Both the position numbers and the translations under genes were made by a program. A model generated the notes under the pieces. It did no database searches, was not told the origin of the DNA, and saw nothing but the letters and a program-made list of their open reading frames with translations. Source: Anisakis pegreffii (Eukaryota; Nematoda; Chromadorea; Rhabditida; Anisakidae). From it: DNA of 64,000 bases. The DNA lies in NCBI GenBank assembly GCA_035041965.1, contig JAPYMA010000154.1:62001-126000 (forward strand). The letters are read 5' to 3'. Of the stretch, positions 23,464 through 38,148 are shown in pieces. How positions within the stretch are numbered: the first letter of the stretch is position 1; each line of letters opens with the position of its first letter.

Positions 23464-26400
23464 TTTGTCCTAATCCTAATGTAATGCAACTTCAGATGTA
23501 CCACTTCAAAATTATTGTTAGTGTGTCCTGACCATGTATAACCATGGCTGATGAACCGTTATGATCATTCATCAATCTAATGTAATCTTGATTGGTCTTG
23601 TTTTCTCCTTTTTACCCAATTTTGTTAGCAGTGTTACTAATACCAGCCTTGCAGTTGTGCTTCTCAGTAATATTACTGTAATCATTAGTATTGACATTAG
23701 TAGTATTTGCCATTCGTAGGTATTGTTTTATGAATCGTTTAATTATGCAAGTTTGAGGCCTGGGGTAATCGATAATCGTGAAATTGTTATGGAATTGTAT
23801 TTGTAAATAAAGCATTGAAAGTTGGAAATCGAATTGGTAGTATTGTGAAGAAACGTTGGAAATTTTTAATCGAGAAAGATGACCAACTCTCCGTCCAATT
23901 GTTTCACTCAAAGCGATTTTTTAGCTATGTGCATTATTGAAAACCTGATCAATGAACATGTTCACAAATTGACATTGCATTCTGAAATGAATCGTTGAAC
24001 TACGACTAAGAATAATCCAATTTCAATTTACTCAAGAGTTTATGCTTACCTTGCAATATTTTGTTGTCCCATTTGCGTTGCTCTGCATGATCACCTTTCA
24101 AAATTGACAATCTTTAGCGCCTGATATGATTGTTGCAGCACCATCTTCACTGTAGGAAACAGTTATGCATTTTATGAACTGTTGATCTGGGTAAATTTCT
24201 CGGCTCAAATATTTGCTTTGCGAGACGCCCAGCTCGAGCTGAAACGATGACGGCGGATGATTCTTGCATGGCCACAATAATCCTTTAACTCCTTACTCGT
24301 GCCTTGCTTTCTTAATAGAAGCAATTGGCACATGAATAAAATGAATCATAGCCAGAACTATTTATTTAATATTCAGCAGTGACTCATGCAGCTTCGAAAC
24401 GATTTTGCACTTTTCATGTTTGTTTATTTGACTTATGTGAAGTAATACTCTCCTCTGGTATCCATGCAAACACAGAAATTGAATAACAGAACAAACCAGT
24501 TTTTTTTTTTTTTGAGCTGTTTTCAGTGCAGCACTTAAAGCAGTACGGCTAAACGTTCTACACAGGTGATCTTATAACCCGTATAAAGAAGGTGGTCATA
24601 TCAACATAATGATCGTGTATATGAACATAATTACAGTCCCGTTGTAAGTACTGTACACAATTGATGATGTTTATTGACAAGCATAGAAGGAATCTCACTT
24701 TCTTATCGAATTTTTCTGAAGATACCAACGCATGGCAAACAGTCTCATCACCTAGTCCATCTTCTTGCTATTCGGTTGTTATTTGAGGAGTAGTCATTGT
24801 TTATGCTTGGTGAAATGTCACACCGAAATCCTCTCGAATACATTTATTCATGCAGAAACATTTTTGGTTTTCTTTTACACTTTCGGTTCTTTTTTGTGTG
24901 TTTTTCTGGAATGTCAGAAAATGGTGATGGACTACAAATTAAAACTACTTCCTTCTGATGGAGGGAATTCATAATCTATCAATTACCATCTTTTTTTCGC
25001 GAATTCGAAGCGAGATTCGCTGCAGATCGAACGATACGACATGATCAATTTGAATGACCACAAATTAGGACTTCAGTTGATTAAGAACGATATTTGGTGT
25101 TGTGAATAATGAGCTGGCACTCGTCTAGAAATTGAAGATAATTTGATTAGTTGAGATGATCTGAGATTAAAGATCAGAAAGACATATGTGTGTCTGCATT
25201 ATCACCGTCACCGGAGTATAATTGTTCTGGCTTAGAAGTGAATCTGCTATGGACTCAGATTCGAGAATCAGATATCAAACTAAAATATAAGCTTGCACAA
25301 TTGATTTATCTGAAGGGTTTGGATGCAAGATTACATTATTTCCAGCGTTAAAGCATGATTCTGAAGTATTTTGAAGTATCTTCGGCTGATTTGCTGTATC
25401 ATCTATTGATCACTCCGGATATTCCCAGAGCATTTGGCAATTCATAACATGAATCCATTGGATACCATGAATTTTGGTGCAGTAATAGAATGTTCGAAGT
25501 TGTATCATTGATATAATTATCCTTTCCATGAGACCGAGAGGAGAGGTGCAATATCGTTTTCAACCGTCGTGGGTATTTGAAGAATGGATGAGAAGCACTG
25601 AATATGAAGTGAAAAAGTCGGTCTTCTCCCAACAAACAGAACGAATGAAGTGATGCCATTATGTATATTATTATTATTCAGTTGAAAATTGTAACCGTCT
25701 TTTATTTTGTGGAGCACTATTCTCAAGGTTAGCGGAGTTTTCATCGCTGTCGAAAAGTGATCCACTTTTGGAAAATTTCTCATTTGTTTTTCAATCGGAA
25801 TGAAGTAAAATCATTCAGTCATGTACAGTTAGTTAAAGGGGAAATTTCTCGCTCAAGATGATTGCGTTGATAACGCTAAATCAAGAAACTTTTGACGCTT
25901 AAGTTGGATTGATCTCTCCTTCCCTCCCTGAAAATTATGAAAGTGTCTCGAAATGAGCGGTAACCCACAGTATATGTATTTTGGAATAATTCATTTTGCA
26001 TTTCTTTATCAATCCTAAATGAGAACATAACATAGGAATTGAAGCAAAACACGCAATTAATCATTCTTAAGACACGTTAGATGCGTCGTTCTTTCATTCG
26101 ATACTGATAATTCAGTAATCCAATGGCCATATGGGTAACAAAATCTGAAACGTTGTAATCGCTTCTCGAATGTAACAAATTGAACACGCTCATTTCGCAT
26201 GTTCACTGCTTGTCGATAGTGATTTGAACCCATTTTTTCAGTGGCAGTTCCAGATTCATCTATTCAAACAAGCAACCATGTCGTCTTCAGTGCTTAAATT
26301 AAGTAAGTTCTCATTTTTGCTGCAGTTTTGTTCGCAACGCAAGCTCCAATCAGACAGCAAAAACGATGCAGACGTGAATTAAACCCCTAAAAAATAAACA

Positions 26401-29230
26401 TTTTCGGCATGTGATCAGCAACAAATCCGGAATATATCACATTCAACCGGTGTTGTTTGCTGCAGCGATTGCATTATTTTCATCCAACATGATTGACAGC
26501 CCACATCAAAAACGTGACTTCGAATTATTTACAAACTGACCGATGAAAGTTGAGATGATCAGAGTCGTTTTCAGCAATTTCGAAGCACGAGAAAACTTAG
26601 TGAACCCACACTCTCTGTAAAGCTTTCGCCGTGTTCTTCAAAAAAAGTTGTCCATTAACTCGTAGAAAAAATAATTGAACAAGAGAATTTCCCATGAATT
26701 GTTCGAACTGAAAAATTTCGTTTTCTTATCGAATATCCTAAAGATGACATACTTTATTGTTGATTCTTATCAATTCTCTCAACTACGCTTAACAGAATGA
26801 CTCTTTTGCAGACTAAAATGATGCGATCAGATGATTCAAAAATTCGGAATGAAACTAGAAAACAAATTGGGATTTTTTTACGTTGAAATGTTGCGTTCTA
26901 ATCGTTCATTTCTGTCCATGCTGTAATTTCTTCACATCTAATTGGTAGACGTATTTATGTGGAACATTCAAGGTCGAAGTGGGAAAATTAAGTAGAAGAA
27001 TTTACGAGCGTTCTTGCGAAAAAACCTCGTGTTTATATTGTTGTCGATTTTAACTCAATTATTTTCACATGACTGCGTAAAAATCGTTTGTTTGTATCAT
27101 TTCTGTTTGTTGTTTTCTTTTTTTGATTCAAGGTCACTTGGACGGCAAGTAAGAAAATGTGACTGAATAATGAATGCAAATTCAAAATGTCTTTCGTCAT
27201 CGCATCAATGTTCAAATTTTAGCTAACCAAAAAGTAGCTGCATTTTTGAGTTCATAGCAGTTTTGTTCTACTCATCACTGAGTGGTTCTATGATTCAACG
27301 AATCGATTAAAATTCGTTGCTAAATTTCGAACCAAATCTCGGGTTGAATCAAAATGAAAGCTTCGAATCATAATGGATCCATAGATGACATTATATCCGA
27401 GCCTATATTTGCAACTTGCAAACCCCATCTACAATACTATTGGTGAAGCATTTTTTTCCAAAAATTAATTTCACAATTTTTTCCACAAAATCGTTTTCAT
27501 TAGAGGTGAAAATGCAAAATTCAAATGAATATTTAACAATAAGATCTCTTGTTTTCTTTCCATGATGTAACGATGCTATTATTGGCTGAATTTTTCGGCA
27601 GCAATCATCTGTCACTTAAATTATGTGATGGTCAGAACGAATTTATTTATTTAGCACAAAGATTTGACAAAAAACACTGACATTTTTTATGATAAGAAAG
27701 CGTAGATGAATTGTTCATTAAATGGAATATACAGGTATAGAGTAAATGGTATTGTTCATCAAATGTACAAGAATACATGCGGGAATGTAAGCAGCTGTAC
27801 TCTTACTCTCTATCAATTAGATTCATTTTGAACACAAGCACACGTCACAATAGAGCACGCATTCATTTTCAGATAAACCCTGATAAACACATAAAATGCG
27901 TTAAACACAATGATTAGTTCATCCCTATCACTGTCGTTCCGACAAATTGCTGAAACACATGCGAGAGCTGAATAGCTGCTTCTCTTATTCAAAGTGCAAG
28001 CTTTGAACTATGAACACTGACTACTCGTTGTTGTCAGCTTCGATTTTGCTAATAGTTTCAGTAGTGTTCAATCAGATTATAAACAGAATATAATTTCCCG
28101 AAAGTAGTGAAAGATTCAGGATGAAGTGTTATCACTGACGGAGAGGGATATGCCCAGAAGCAGAGATATGCATCCACCCTTTTAATCTTCGGAATCTTAA
28201 ATGTCAGCAAACATGCAAGTTATTCTCATTCGATAGATAATTGCATTATTATGTATTTGGACACTGCATTCAGTTTTCACTTGCCTGACAACATGATCTA
28301 TGATCATTTCAAAGTAATTGACCGATAGCCTCATAAGGCTATGGCTCAACACAGTAAGGCTGCTCAACAACTCATCTGATGAATTCATAAGATTACAGGT
28401 CTTGATCTGAAGGCTTCTCATTTTTTCGGTTGCAAATTTTCTTAATCCTCTCATACGGCATATCGAAAATGACGATCTTCAAAAAACCCGTAGTGCATAT
28501 GGCTAACTATGACTGAAGCGAAAAACATTCTGCTCTGAATAAAGAGCAGTTTGGAATTACATTTGGCGTAAGTACAGAAAGATATCTTCTCACCAATCAT
28601 TCCATGAAAATTTCAATTTGAAACGTCTGTCAGGAGCTGTTCAAAGACCAATTATAACGGCTAATCATATAAACAACATCTGCTTTTGTGTTTTATAAAG
28701 TATTAGTGAGTTCGAGAGTGTGATGCCTTTGACATAAAAAAATTAAAATAGAAAGCAATAATCCTTATGTGATCATAAAGCAGCATTCAATCGTTTGTTT
28801 TTTCATGAAGTGTCATTGAAAATTTTAACATTCAGACGATTGATTCATTTTCAAATGAACTGCATCACATTTTCTTTCAATACATTTGAGCTTTTTAAAT
28901 GTAAAATAAATAAGATGGCAAAAGTGTATTCAGTGAATTGTTAAACGTATACTTACGAACAAAAAAAAACGTCAACAACTGTTTTGTGATTTTGTTCTGA
29001 ACGTTAAAATTTTCATTGCAACACGCGTCGTAAATATAATTTCATTGATTCATCGTTTATGCGGTCGATTTGATTGCACTCTGCAATCGTGAAAAGAGAA
29101 TAGTGGTTTATGATATGGTATGGCTTTTGCTAGATTATTATTGACAGCAAAGTACGAAAATTCGTTCAGAAAAGCGTATTTGCTAGATTAGCGATGAAAT
29201 GCGAACAGCATTTCTTTCATTTTAATCAAT

Positions 29231-29338
29231 ATTGATGTCTTTTCATTCTGATATGTCTTAGGCGTATTTCATACTTATTGATGTCTTTTCATTCTGATAT
29301 GTCTTAGGCGCATTTCATACTTATTGATGTCTTTTCAT
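29231..29338. repeat. Tandem array, 2.3 copies of a 46-bp unit
   Basis: Units begin ATTGATGTCTTTTCATTCTG at 29231 and 29277, and a partial third starts at 29323 and breaks off after TTTTCAT. The two full copies differ at one base (GGCGTATTT versus GGCGCATTT). Confidence 0.9.
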
Positions 29339-32300
29339 CGGTCGAATGGGTTGACTGCTTCCGTGTCTCGAGTCAAACCAGAGGCACACAGTAATATTGA
29401 CGAAGCTATCTTGGAATATACTCACAATCAGTCGGTGGACAAGCAAACTGATTGCGCACTTAGTGGTCAAGGATAGTTAGTGATCAATTAACATGTCTGT
29501 TTTTTCGAAGATGCCGTGAAGCGGAAAATCTCTGAGGGATTGCTGCTGCAGAAGGAACTCTTAATGAGTCAAACTTTCCTCAAGTGTATTGTCAGAATCA
29601 TGGAATACTGATTAGCTAGACTTCCGACTCGACAAAAATTGATCATTTCCTGGTCCGTAGCAATATTTTCATTGAGAATAGTCAATTCATTTTTCAATTT
29701 TGAAACTGTATATAGATGGTTGATCAAGAACAAGAGAGGAATTTGGACTAATTGTACTGTATTGGCAGCGACTGACAAACAACTGCGTTTGGCATCATTT
29801 TTTAACTTAGGAAGTCATTTGTGAGCTGAAGAAAGAAAATTGGAAATGAGATGAATTTGAGGAATTGAATTTCATTTCGTGCATTTTTTCCATTCGCATC
29901 TGACTGACATATTCTTGTGGGATCCGTCGGTTGTCATAAATGGTGGGTAGTGAAAAGAAAAACAATTTATGTAATATGACGAATAAACAAATTCATCGAA
30001 ATTGCACCAAATTCAACTGTAAACAACAACAAAATAAAGTTCAAAAGTAATGCATACTACGGAATTTACATATTGATTCATATCGAGTGAATCATGGAAC
30101 AAGAATCATGAGAAATTATTTCGTGAAACAACGATGAAATATTATTTTTCGAAAACACAGAAAATACAAATAAACCCGTACAATTAATCAACTAAAGACT
30201 AACGAACCAATCTGGTATTAGAAGAACTTTTTTGAGTACCTAAATTAGTGTTGGACAGATGGATAGATCCGTTAGTCCCTTCTGATCATCTGATTGTATT
30301 TCCGGACGATTCCACAACACTGTCACAAAAATGAATGAGTACTGGATGATCTGAATGAAGCACTACTCAACGATCAAAATACCATGCATCTTCAAAATTC
30401 AGAGAGTCAAATCGCATCGTACAGTCAGCATAGCACAAAATCAACAGCATTAACTGAATTACAGTAGATCACACAACAACTTGATATGAACGACTGATTC
30501 AAGCTGAAAAAAAGGAGTACATGAAATACAAAACGATGACGAAATACTCCTTCTGTGAAATACAGATAATAGTTGAACGAAAGATTCACGGCCGCAATTA
30601 TAATGAAACTAATGCTCAATATACTATATTCATTCACCCATTCAATTGAATTTCATAAATGAATTTTTTCAATCTGATTCACTCTAATCCACTGATACTC
30701 TCTGATCGGAACATTTCCAAAGGGGAAAAAACTCTCCGAAAAGCTGAAGAATCAAATGTGTTTTCAATAATGCTTGAATATGGATAATTTTGAAAATTCA
30801 CGAGACTTTGATGTTTGTTCTCATACTGCATTCAATCATTATGGTTTCGACTTTGTGTTATAAAGCGTTGGCAGAATAGATGTTGCAGATGTTTCTGAGA
30901 GTGACTTGCGCAGAGAGTTCTCATCAAAAGTTTGTGATGTGCCCTTATCAGAAAAGAGTTTTGTGATTATTTTTCACAGATCCTCTTCGATCTGCAAACA
31001 ATTTTTGGGATAACTTTTACTCCTCAGAGTTCTCTGCTCACTTCTTAAATTGAACGGACTGATTAGACCAATAATAAAACCAATTACACAACAATAACAC
31101 ACAGCATGAAAATATAATACATCTTCACAAAGCGAAAATCGCAACTTAATATAACAAACAAAAACAGAAAACACGCAAAAAAGACCACGTTACATTATTA
31201 ATATCATAAATGACATTTATATTATTATAAATCATGAAATTCGCACTAATGTTTTTATTTATACATGATATATTCGTATGTATAGATTGGTATTTATAAA
31301 CGAAAACTTTGAAAAGTATCCATATTTGATGCTCGAAGGCACTATGATACAGTAATCTCGTTCAGCTTTCAATGATTCTATGGTACAATCGAGTGAAGAC
31401 AGAATCGAAATTATTCAGTAATGGTGACAACGGCAGCAGACATGATCGCTTTCATCCGAACCGAATTTTCTCATCGAAATGCATTTTTCATTCATTAACT
31501 CTTCAGTCGTAACGCAGCAAATGAAATACTAAATGCAATTCTTCAACACCAACTTCCTCCTCTCATGATGCAAAATTCAAAGACCAAATGAAGGAGATTT
31601 TTATCCTAAAAATTTCACGAAATGAACGAAGCAAATAAGCAGCAAAAAGCGCAAAAATTTGCCAAAAAGATGAGTTGAATCACGTGAAAACTTTTTAAAA
31701 ACCAAAAGACGAAAATTTGGTACAAATGGAAATGAGAAAAATATCTGCTGAAGTTTACACACACAAAAACAATTTCGCATACATGCGCAGTATTCATTCA
31801 ATTCAACGGTGCTCACGAGAAGGATTTAATTAGTCCATCCAAAAATCAAGTGTACAGTTAGAATAGTAACATGGAGAAGATTTAAATTTTGTTCGGACGA
31901 GTATCGTCTTTTTCAGAGATTGATTCACCTTTCTTGTAGGGCGACCGCTGAAGTCACAGAAATCATATTTGTCATCTCGATTCGATTCGCCGTTTTTGGC
32001 TTCATTCAAATCATACCACGACGGAACAATTTTGTTGTTCTCATTTCAATTTGTGGTACTTTTATCAATGAGCCAAGCATATTACCACGTTCTTTCAACG
32101 CCAATGGCGACGGTTTGAGTATCTGAAGCAACATTCGGTATCAGCAAAGCGTTATAAGTAATCTTAATAGAAATGGAACGTAATCAGTAATGTTTCGATC
32201 AGTAGCATGATATCAGATATTTGCGTGCAACAATGCACCCCATTGTTCAGATTAGATTTCTTCAAACAAGAGGTCCACTGAACTGGATGTCACGAAACGC

Positions 32301-32912
32301 ATTTTAGAGCCGTCCGCTAAAGCAAATTATCCACAATTTCATGCGTTAAAAGGATTCACGAATCAGCGATAGAACTTTACTTCACGTTATTCAATCTTCC
32401 CTTTGATCTCATTCCTCTGTAATGCACTCATCAAGGACACTCATTTCGGTATTTTATTGTGACATGCGCATATCAGATGACGGCATCGAAATTAAAGAAA
32501 TTGTTTGTGTACAAAAGTTGAAATGCTCAACATCAAAGCACCTATAAACTCATTTAGTCATAGAATTATCCTTAATGAAGAGTCTTTTTGAGGTGAATGA
32601 TTGAAAATTTCATTCAGCGTTATGCGGGATGGTGAATGGTCGAATATTTGTGTGTGTGCACTTCTTACGAAAAAGGATATAAATTATCATGCTCTTCAAA
32701 TAGGAACTGGATCATTATTTGGATTCCACTTATAATGCACCGTTATATCAAGTTCAATGACATTACGCATTTAATTGTGCGACGTTTTGCATAGAAACAT
32801 TTTTATGTGGACCAATAACAGTTTTACTAGAAAACGGCATTAAATTTGCATTGAGGTGCGGCTGGTTTCATGAATTCAACAAATGAACACATAAAAACTT
32901 ATTGTAATGGCA

Positions 32913-35900
32913 TTAATTGCGCTCACATGAGTTGCAAGCAGAATGCGACTGAAAAAATTGCACAACGTCGTTGAGCAACTAGACGCGAATGAAATTTGCA
33001 GCATTGCAGTTCTGTCGGTGGAATAGACGGAGAGGTCGGATTTGGGAAATTTTGTTTGGCGATAAACATTTATTCCGAGAAAATCAGTCACCTGGAATGA
33101 ACAGAGAAGGTTCTCGTCAACATTCATAATAGCACCAGCATTATCGAATTCACCGCAATAATTTGGTGCGGAAAATATGGTCACCAAACCGCGGCGCCCA
33201 AAGAATTCATAACCGTCTTCAACAACCTGAAAAAAAGAGTATTTTGTCAATGCTGACATTATTCGGAACAAAACATGAAATGGAATGAGCAAACTTTCAG
33301 GTACCAAGTGATTCTTGTGGGGGAACTAATAGCTGGATTGCAAGAATATATGTTGTATTGAATACAGTCATATTCAAGCGATGTAATAAGAGGCAATTGA
33401 AAGCGATAGCAATGAAATAAACGAATACATCACATCATTTTTACTGGAACAATATAAATGAAACATACGATCTGGATGCAAAAAAGGTGGGCACAAACAG
33501 GTGAGGTGATCGGCAAAACTGATGGATCAAGGAATCAATGGACAATTTGTGGGTAGATTTAATCAGACAGAAGCAATTTTAATACCTGATGCCCTCTGAC
33601 GACAATATCGAGATCCATCCTGCGCAGGAATTGTGCCAATACTTCAGCTCCGAACACATACGACACTCCACGTTCATTTGGTGCCCATCCGACCACGTTT
33701 GCATCTGGATCAGACCACAGAATATCGCACATTAATCCTGAAATTGTCGTCGCATGATTTAATTACGCTATTCACTCAGTGGTGATTTTCCACTGAGAAG
33801 GCTATTCAGTTTCAAATTTCACCTGAATTCTTTGCTTTGTTGCATAGTTTTTACCAACCGACGAGAATTTTTCATTCAATTCGACTCAATCATAATTTCT
33901 CATCATTGAGATATCTTTTGGAGCTTGCATTGCTCAGTGGTGGTTCACGTAAGAATTTCAATACATGAGTTGTTTCTGCTAATTTTTTTCTAAAATAGTT
34001 GAATTCATATTTTATCGTCTTGGAAAATGTTTTTATCTTTCGGTGAGAGGTGGAGAGCAATAAATTTTGACGATGTCTCAAAATTGTTGAAGAAACTGAT
34101 GGTATAATCAAGTAAACAACACATTATCTTGAATGTGTATTCATCATTTTATGTGTTGCTTTCGTTAATGATGGTTGTTGACCTTCACAGAAAATTATTT
34201 TTAGCACTTCCATTGTAAACAAAAAGTTCTGGTAAACCATTTTCTTGTTTTGGAAAAGAGATGAGCAGGAAGTAAGTTAGATACGTGCATAGAAACAGTC
34301 ACATACAGCGACTCGCAAAAACTTAACTGAATCGCTCATATTTGTGTCAGTTTTTATCTGACGTTGCTATTAGAATAATTGGAAATTACTGGCGCATTTA
34401 ACTTAGAGCAGAAGAACACTTTGATGAACGCTTTTTTGACGTTCAATACTGTGTGTATCTGCACATTTCATAGAGAAACTAATTCGCTGATGGGGAAAAA
34501 GCAATGAGACAGACGATTGTGAAAAAGCCAGAAATTTGGATCGTGCTGAATGTTCAAATTAAGTGCTGGTTGATCAAATCCAAATGGGTTCTGAATGCAG
34601 CTCTTCTTTCCTGTCTATTTTTATACCACTCAATATTTCATCAGTGAAATAAAACACTTAAATGGATGCTTTTTTAATGAAGTGTACATTCTAAACTGAA
34701 CAGCGAGCATCGCAGACTCGAGAATCGCAGAGTTGTGGAAGATATTGAATGGACATTACATGCCGTGCTCGAATGACATGGTATGTTCGAAGTGATTTAC
34801 AACTGAAAAAGTCTCCGGTAGGATGACTAGAAGAAGCACAAGAAATGAAATGATAACTAGAAATGTTAATACAGATTTAAATCCTGTGACCAGTGGTGGG
34901 AAGAAATTGAAATTGTAGTTTTGTTGACTGTTCAAAATGTTTCCTGGCAAGAAAAAGCAATCGCAACCGAACAAATCCCGGAAAATCTCACCAGTTTCTT
35001 GGACATCAACCGGTCGTGTGATCCGTTTGATTTGCTCGAGACTTCTCAGTGACGGTGACAACCCACCATGACAACAAAATATTTTGTGCTCAATTAACGC
35101 TGCAACCGGCAGACAATTGAAGACGTCTTGAAAACATCGCCAGATTTTGATACTGCACCGTCGTTTACCTGAAACAGTGGAATGCTTTTGAATCAATTCG
35201 ATCTTTTGCAAGATGAGTGCTCGCACCCGTAGTTGTTTGTTCGACCGTTGCTTTATTCATTCTAATGGAATTCGATTTGAAGATTTGGAAATAAAAACAT
35301 TGAGATTTGAAACTTGATGTTTGCTCATTTGTCTATTTGCTCAACAATTTATCGCTCTATCGATGACTGCACAGATGGGAGTTACAAGATAAACATAACC
35401 TAATAACAGTAACAATAAGAATGCGTTGTATGTATTATATGCTATTGACAAATTTCAACTGTTCACAGTAGTACTCATTCATTTCGAATCAATTTTAGAA
35501 GTTTTCTGAACAAAAAAATGAAAGTTTTCGCCCAAACACATTACATTCACTCATTGATTGACACATTCTATAGGTTCGAAGTTTTCTGGGAACAGAGATT
35601 AGTGCGATGAAAAGTTCAGACAGAAGAGTACACTTCAACTGAAATATAGAACTGCACTTCTAATCTTTTGTTGGGCGCATCAACGATTCATTTCTGTTTC
35701 ATACTGCAGATGCAGTCTTTGTGCGTCTTTCATGAAATGGTGCATAATGCTGCGTGATCCGTGATCATATCGAATAAAGTGACATGACAATTCATACTTG
35801 AACTAATGACTGATTTTGAATCAGATTCAAAACATGAAAATTCTGTGTGTATTAAAAAAACGACAACAACATTTTGCTGTCGTTTTTCGGAACGTTACTA

Positions 35901-38148
35901 ATTTTCGCTTACTTCTTCGAACTCTTAAAGTGCAGTTCTTTTCATACATTCTTTTCATAGCATTCGATGTTTACAATTAAACTTTTGCAGAGGATAGCAA
36001 GAGGAAATCATTCATATCTTCAACGCACATTTGCGAAAATAAACTCCACATGACCTCTATTTTCTTGCTGTATTGAAGTCAGTATCTATTTATTGACACC
36101 TATGACTCGTGTGATAGGTGTCATGGTTGAGTTACTTTAACGAGGCAGTGAATGAGTGATTGTATAAGCACTCGTGCGATACACTAGTGATATTAAGAAA
36201 CAATCTGATGCGTTCACGCAATCGCTTATTATCGATAAGATCATCAGAAATATACATTCATCATAGAAGCCGTAGATTCGATTCAGATTCGCCACTTCGT
36301 GATTACCTCGCAGCACGAAGAAGTTCTTCGGATATTTGATTTTGTAGCACAAAAGAAGTGCAATTGTCTGAAATATACATCAATTTTAACAGATCACATA
36401 GCTAAAACGTAGTGAACAGTGAGAGAATGTCAAGATGAGTGGAAATTGATTTCAGCTAATCGGGAAAAATATTGAAATTTAATGCAATAAGCCGCAGAAA
36501 CTGCACTTTTCTGCAACACTTTTTTCGAATGGTTTCGCTCTCATAGTCAGTAAAAATAGGATATTTGTTTTGTAAACAGTAATTTATGGCTGGCGCGTAT
36601 ATGATAATCCCTGTTTAATGTATGATGATATAATGTGTCCATCGATGTTCATGTAAAACCTCTAATATTACTACAAATAATCGTAATAACGATATCAGAT
36701 TAATGACATTCTTCGAAGGTCATCCCCAGAAGCGATTCCATCAACAAATCTCTTTATATTTCAGTCGAAAATGTGGTGATTGTAATGCGGAAACATCGAA
36801 ACAACTTTCTCATTCTTATGTTTATACCAACTATCATTCATGATTACAATCAATATTCCTTGATTGGTTGAATTCTCCAACAAAATTTGTGATCACAGAT
36901 TTCATTATGCCTTTATTCATTATGAATCAATTCACAACATATGCGAATTGTTTGTATAAAGAAGTGTGTCCATTCGAACTCATTTATCTGATGAATTTTT
37001 GATGTTTACGAGCTATGAGCAAGATATTGTTATGTGTAGCAATGTGTCTCTCTGCCATGAAAACAATGAAATGAGAACCCATAGAAAATCATTGGTTTGC
37101 GAAACCCTTCATGACGCTAGAAACTGCTTATGACGCATTTCGCTTTTTGATTATCTCGACTCAAATGAGTGAATCGAAACGATTACAGCTGCAAGAACTA
37201 CGCGTGAAAAAAGAATAGCAAGTAACCTCGATGCTCTTTGGTCCACGATCCACATAATCCCCTAAGAAGAGGTAATTTGACTCAGGCGGATAGCCGCAAA
37301 GGTCAAACAGTCGAAGCAAATCACAGTATTGACCATGAATATCACCTTAATGTTGTACTTTATCAGCGACTGAATTACATCACCTACGTTCTAAGAGCAA
37401 AGCTTATCGTACATCGTTCGACTATGTTGAAGGCAGCTGTTCTCTAATATCCGCATGACGAGAATGCATTCGACAAAACACACATGTGATCGATGTGTAT
37501 GAAGAAAAGTTTAACTTAGAGAGAGAGTATCGAATATTATTTCAGTGATCGAAGAACAAATGTTGTATCTCCAAAGATGAGATATTTCACTATCTTGATT
37601 ACACTAGCACTATGAACGATTAGCTCATATATTACCCTAAGAAAATAAAGAGAGAAAATTGCGGTTTTGTAGCATTCATTTAAATATAAACAAATGAAAC
37701 CACGCTTGAAATAATTCTTCCCCAACGGAACTTGTGGCTTTTAAACAACTCAATCACCTACTTTCATATTATCAATATCTTCAAGAGGTCATCGTGAAGC
37801 GCAAAATTTTTTAAAAAATGAGTATTTTCGTCAACTGGTTCCGAGAGTTCTCACAATTTGATGCCGGACGAAAACCACTGCATGTTTCGCCAAGATCCAA
37901 ACTGTCCAGCAATGAAAGAAATGAAAAGAATTATAGGAAAACAAACCAGCAATTTTGAGTGGAGCCTCGAGTTCGAGTAACATCGGTTGACTCATGAATA
38001 TGGATCTTGACAGATTGCAGATCATCTTCAATTCATGCTCGCTTATATCCAATGATTTCTGATAGGACTTAACGGCTAACAAACGCCTTATCATGTCGTT
38101 AACATCGAAATCATTGTATTGCACGGAACGGCGGCGTGATACCATCAT
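32913..38148 (-). CDS. Divergent PP1-like serine/threonine protein phosphatase catalytic subunit
   Basis: Exons on the minus strand: 38148-37947, 37345-37227, 36367-36256, 35168-34992, 33737-33586 and 33226-33092 (897 bases, 299 codons in frame), plus a tentative last exon 32948-32913 encoding eleven residues and TAA. All metallophosphatase motifs are present: [25 protein letters not shown], the NERGVS arginine, the RGHQ histidine and [11 protein letters not shown]. An active metal-dependent Ser/Thr phosphatase is therefore expected. The N-terminus ([15 protein letters not shown]) and scattered core sites differ from canonical PP1 (VRGHQ for [15 protein letters not shown] for GNHECASINR). The usual ILKP tail was not found, so the 3' end is uncertain. 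The neighbour at 61937 is its paralogue. Nematodes have divergent PP1 copies used in the male germ line; that role here is only a guess. Confidence 0.88.
35855..35887. repeat. Short hairpin in a phosphatase intron or flank
   Basis: AAAAACGACA and TGTCGTTTTT form a ten-base-pair perfect stem around a 12-base loop. It lies in the intron between the exons ending at 36256 and starting at 35168. It may be chance in AT-rich DNA. Confidence 0.5.

Larger units (their letters stand above)
22791..32912. other. No recognisable gene; about 10 kb with two tandem arrays
   Basis: Short open frames occur on both strands but none carries a recognised domain or joins through splice sites to another. Apart from the two tandem arrays listed separately, nothing structured stands out. 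One acceptor-exon-donor arrangement with a good ATG context exists at 26242-26302 (eight complete codons from ATG at 26278, then a split codon, then a GTAAGT donor), but no following exon was found. Confidence 0.4.

Noticed and set aside
37238..37447. + strand frame of 69 codons
   Set aside because: Antisense of the GDIHGQ/GDYVDRG exon of the PP1-like gene.
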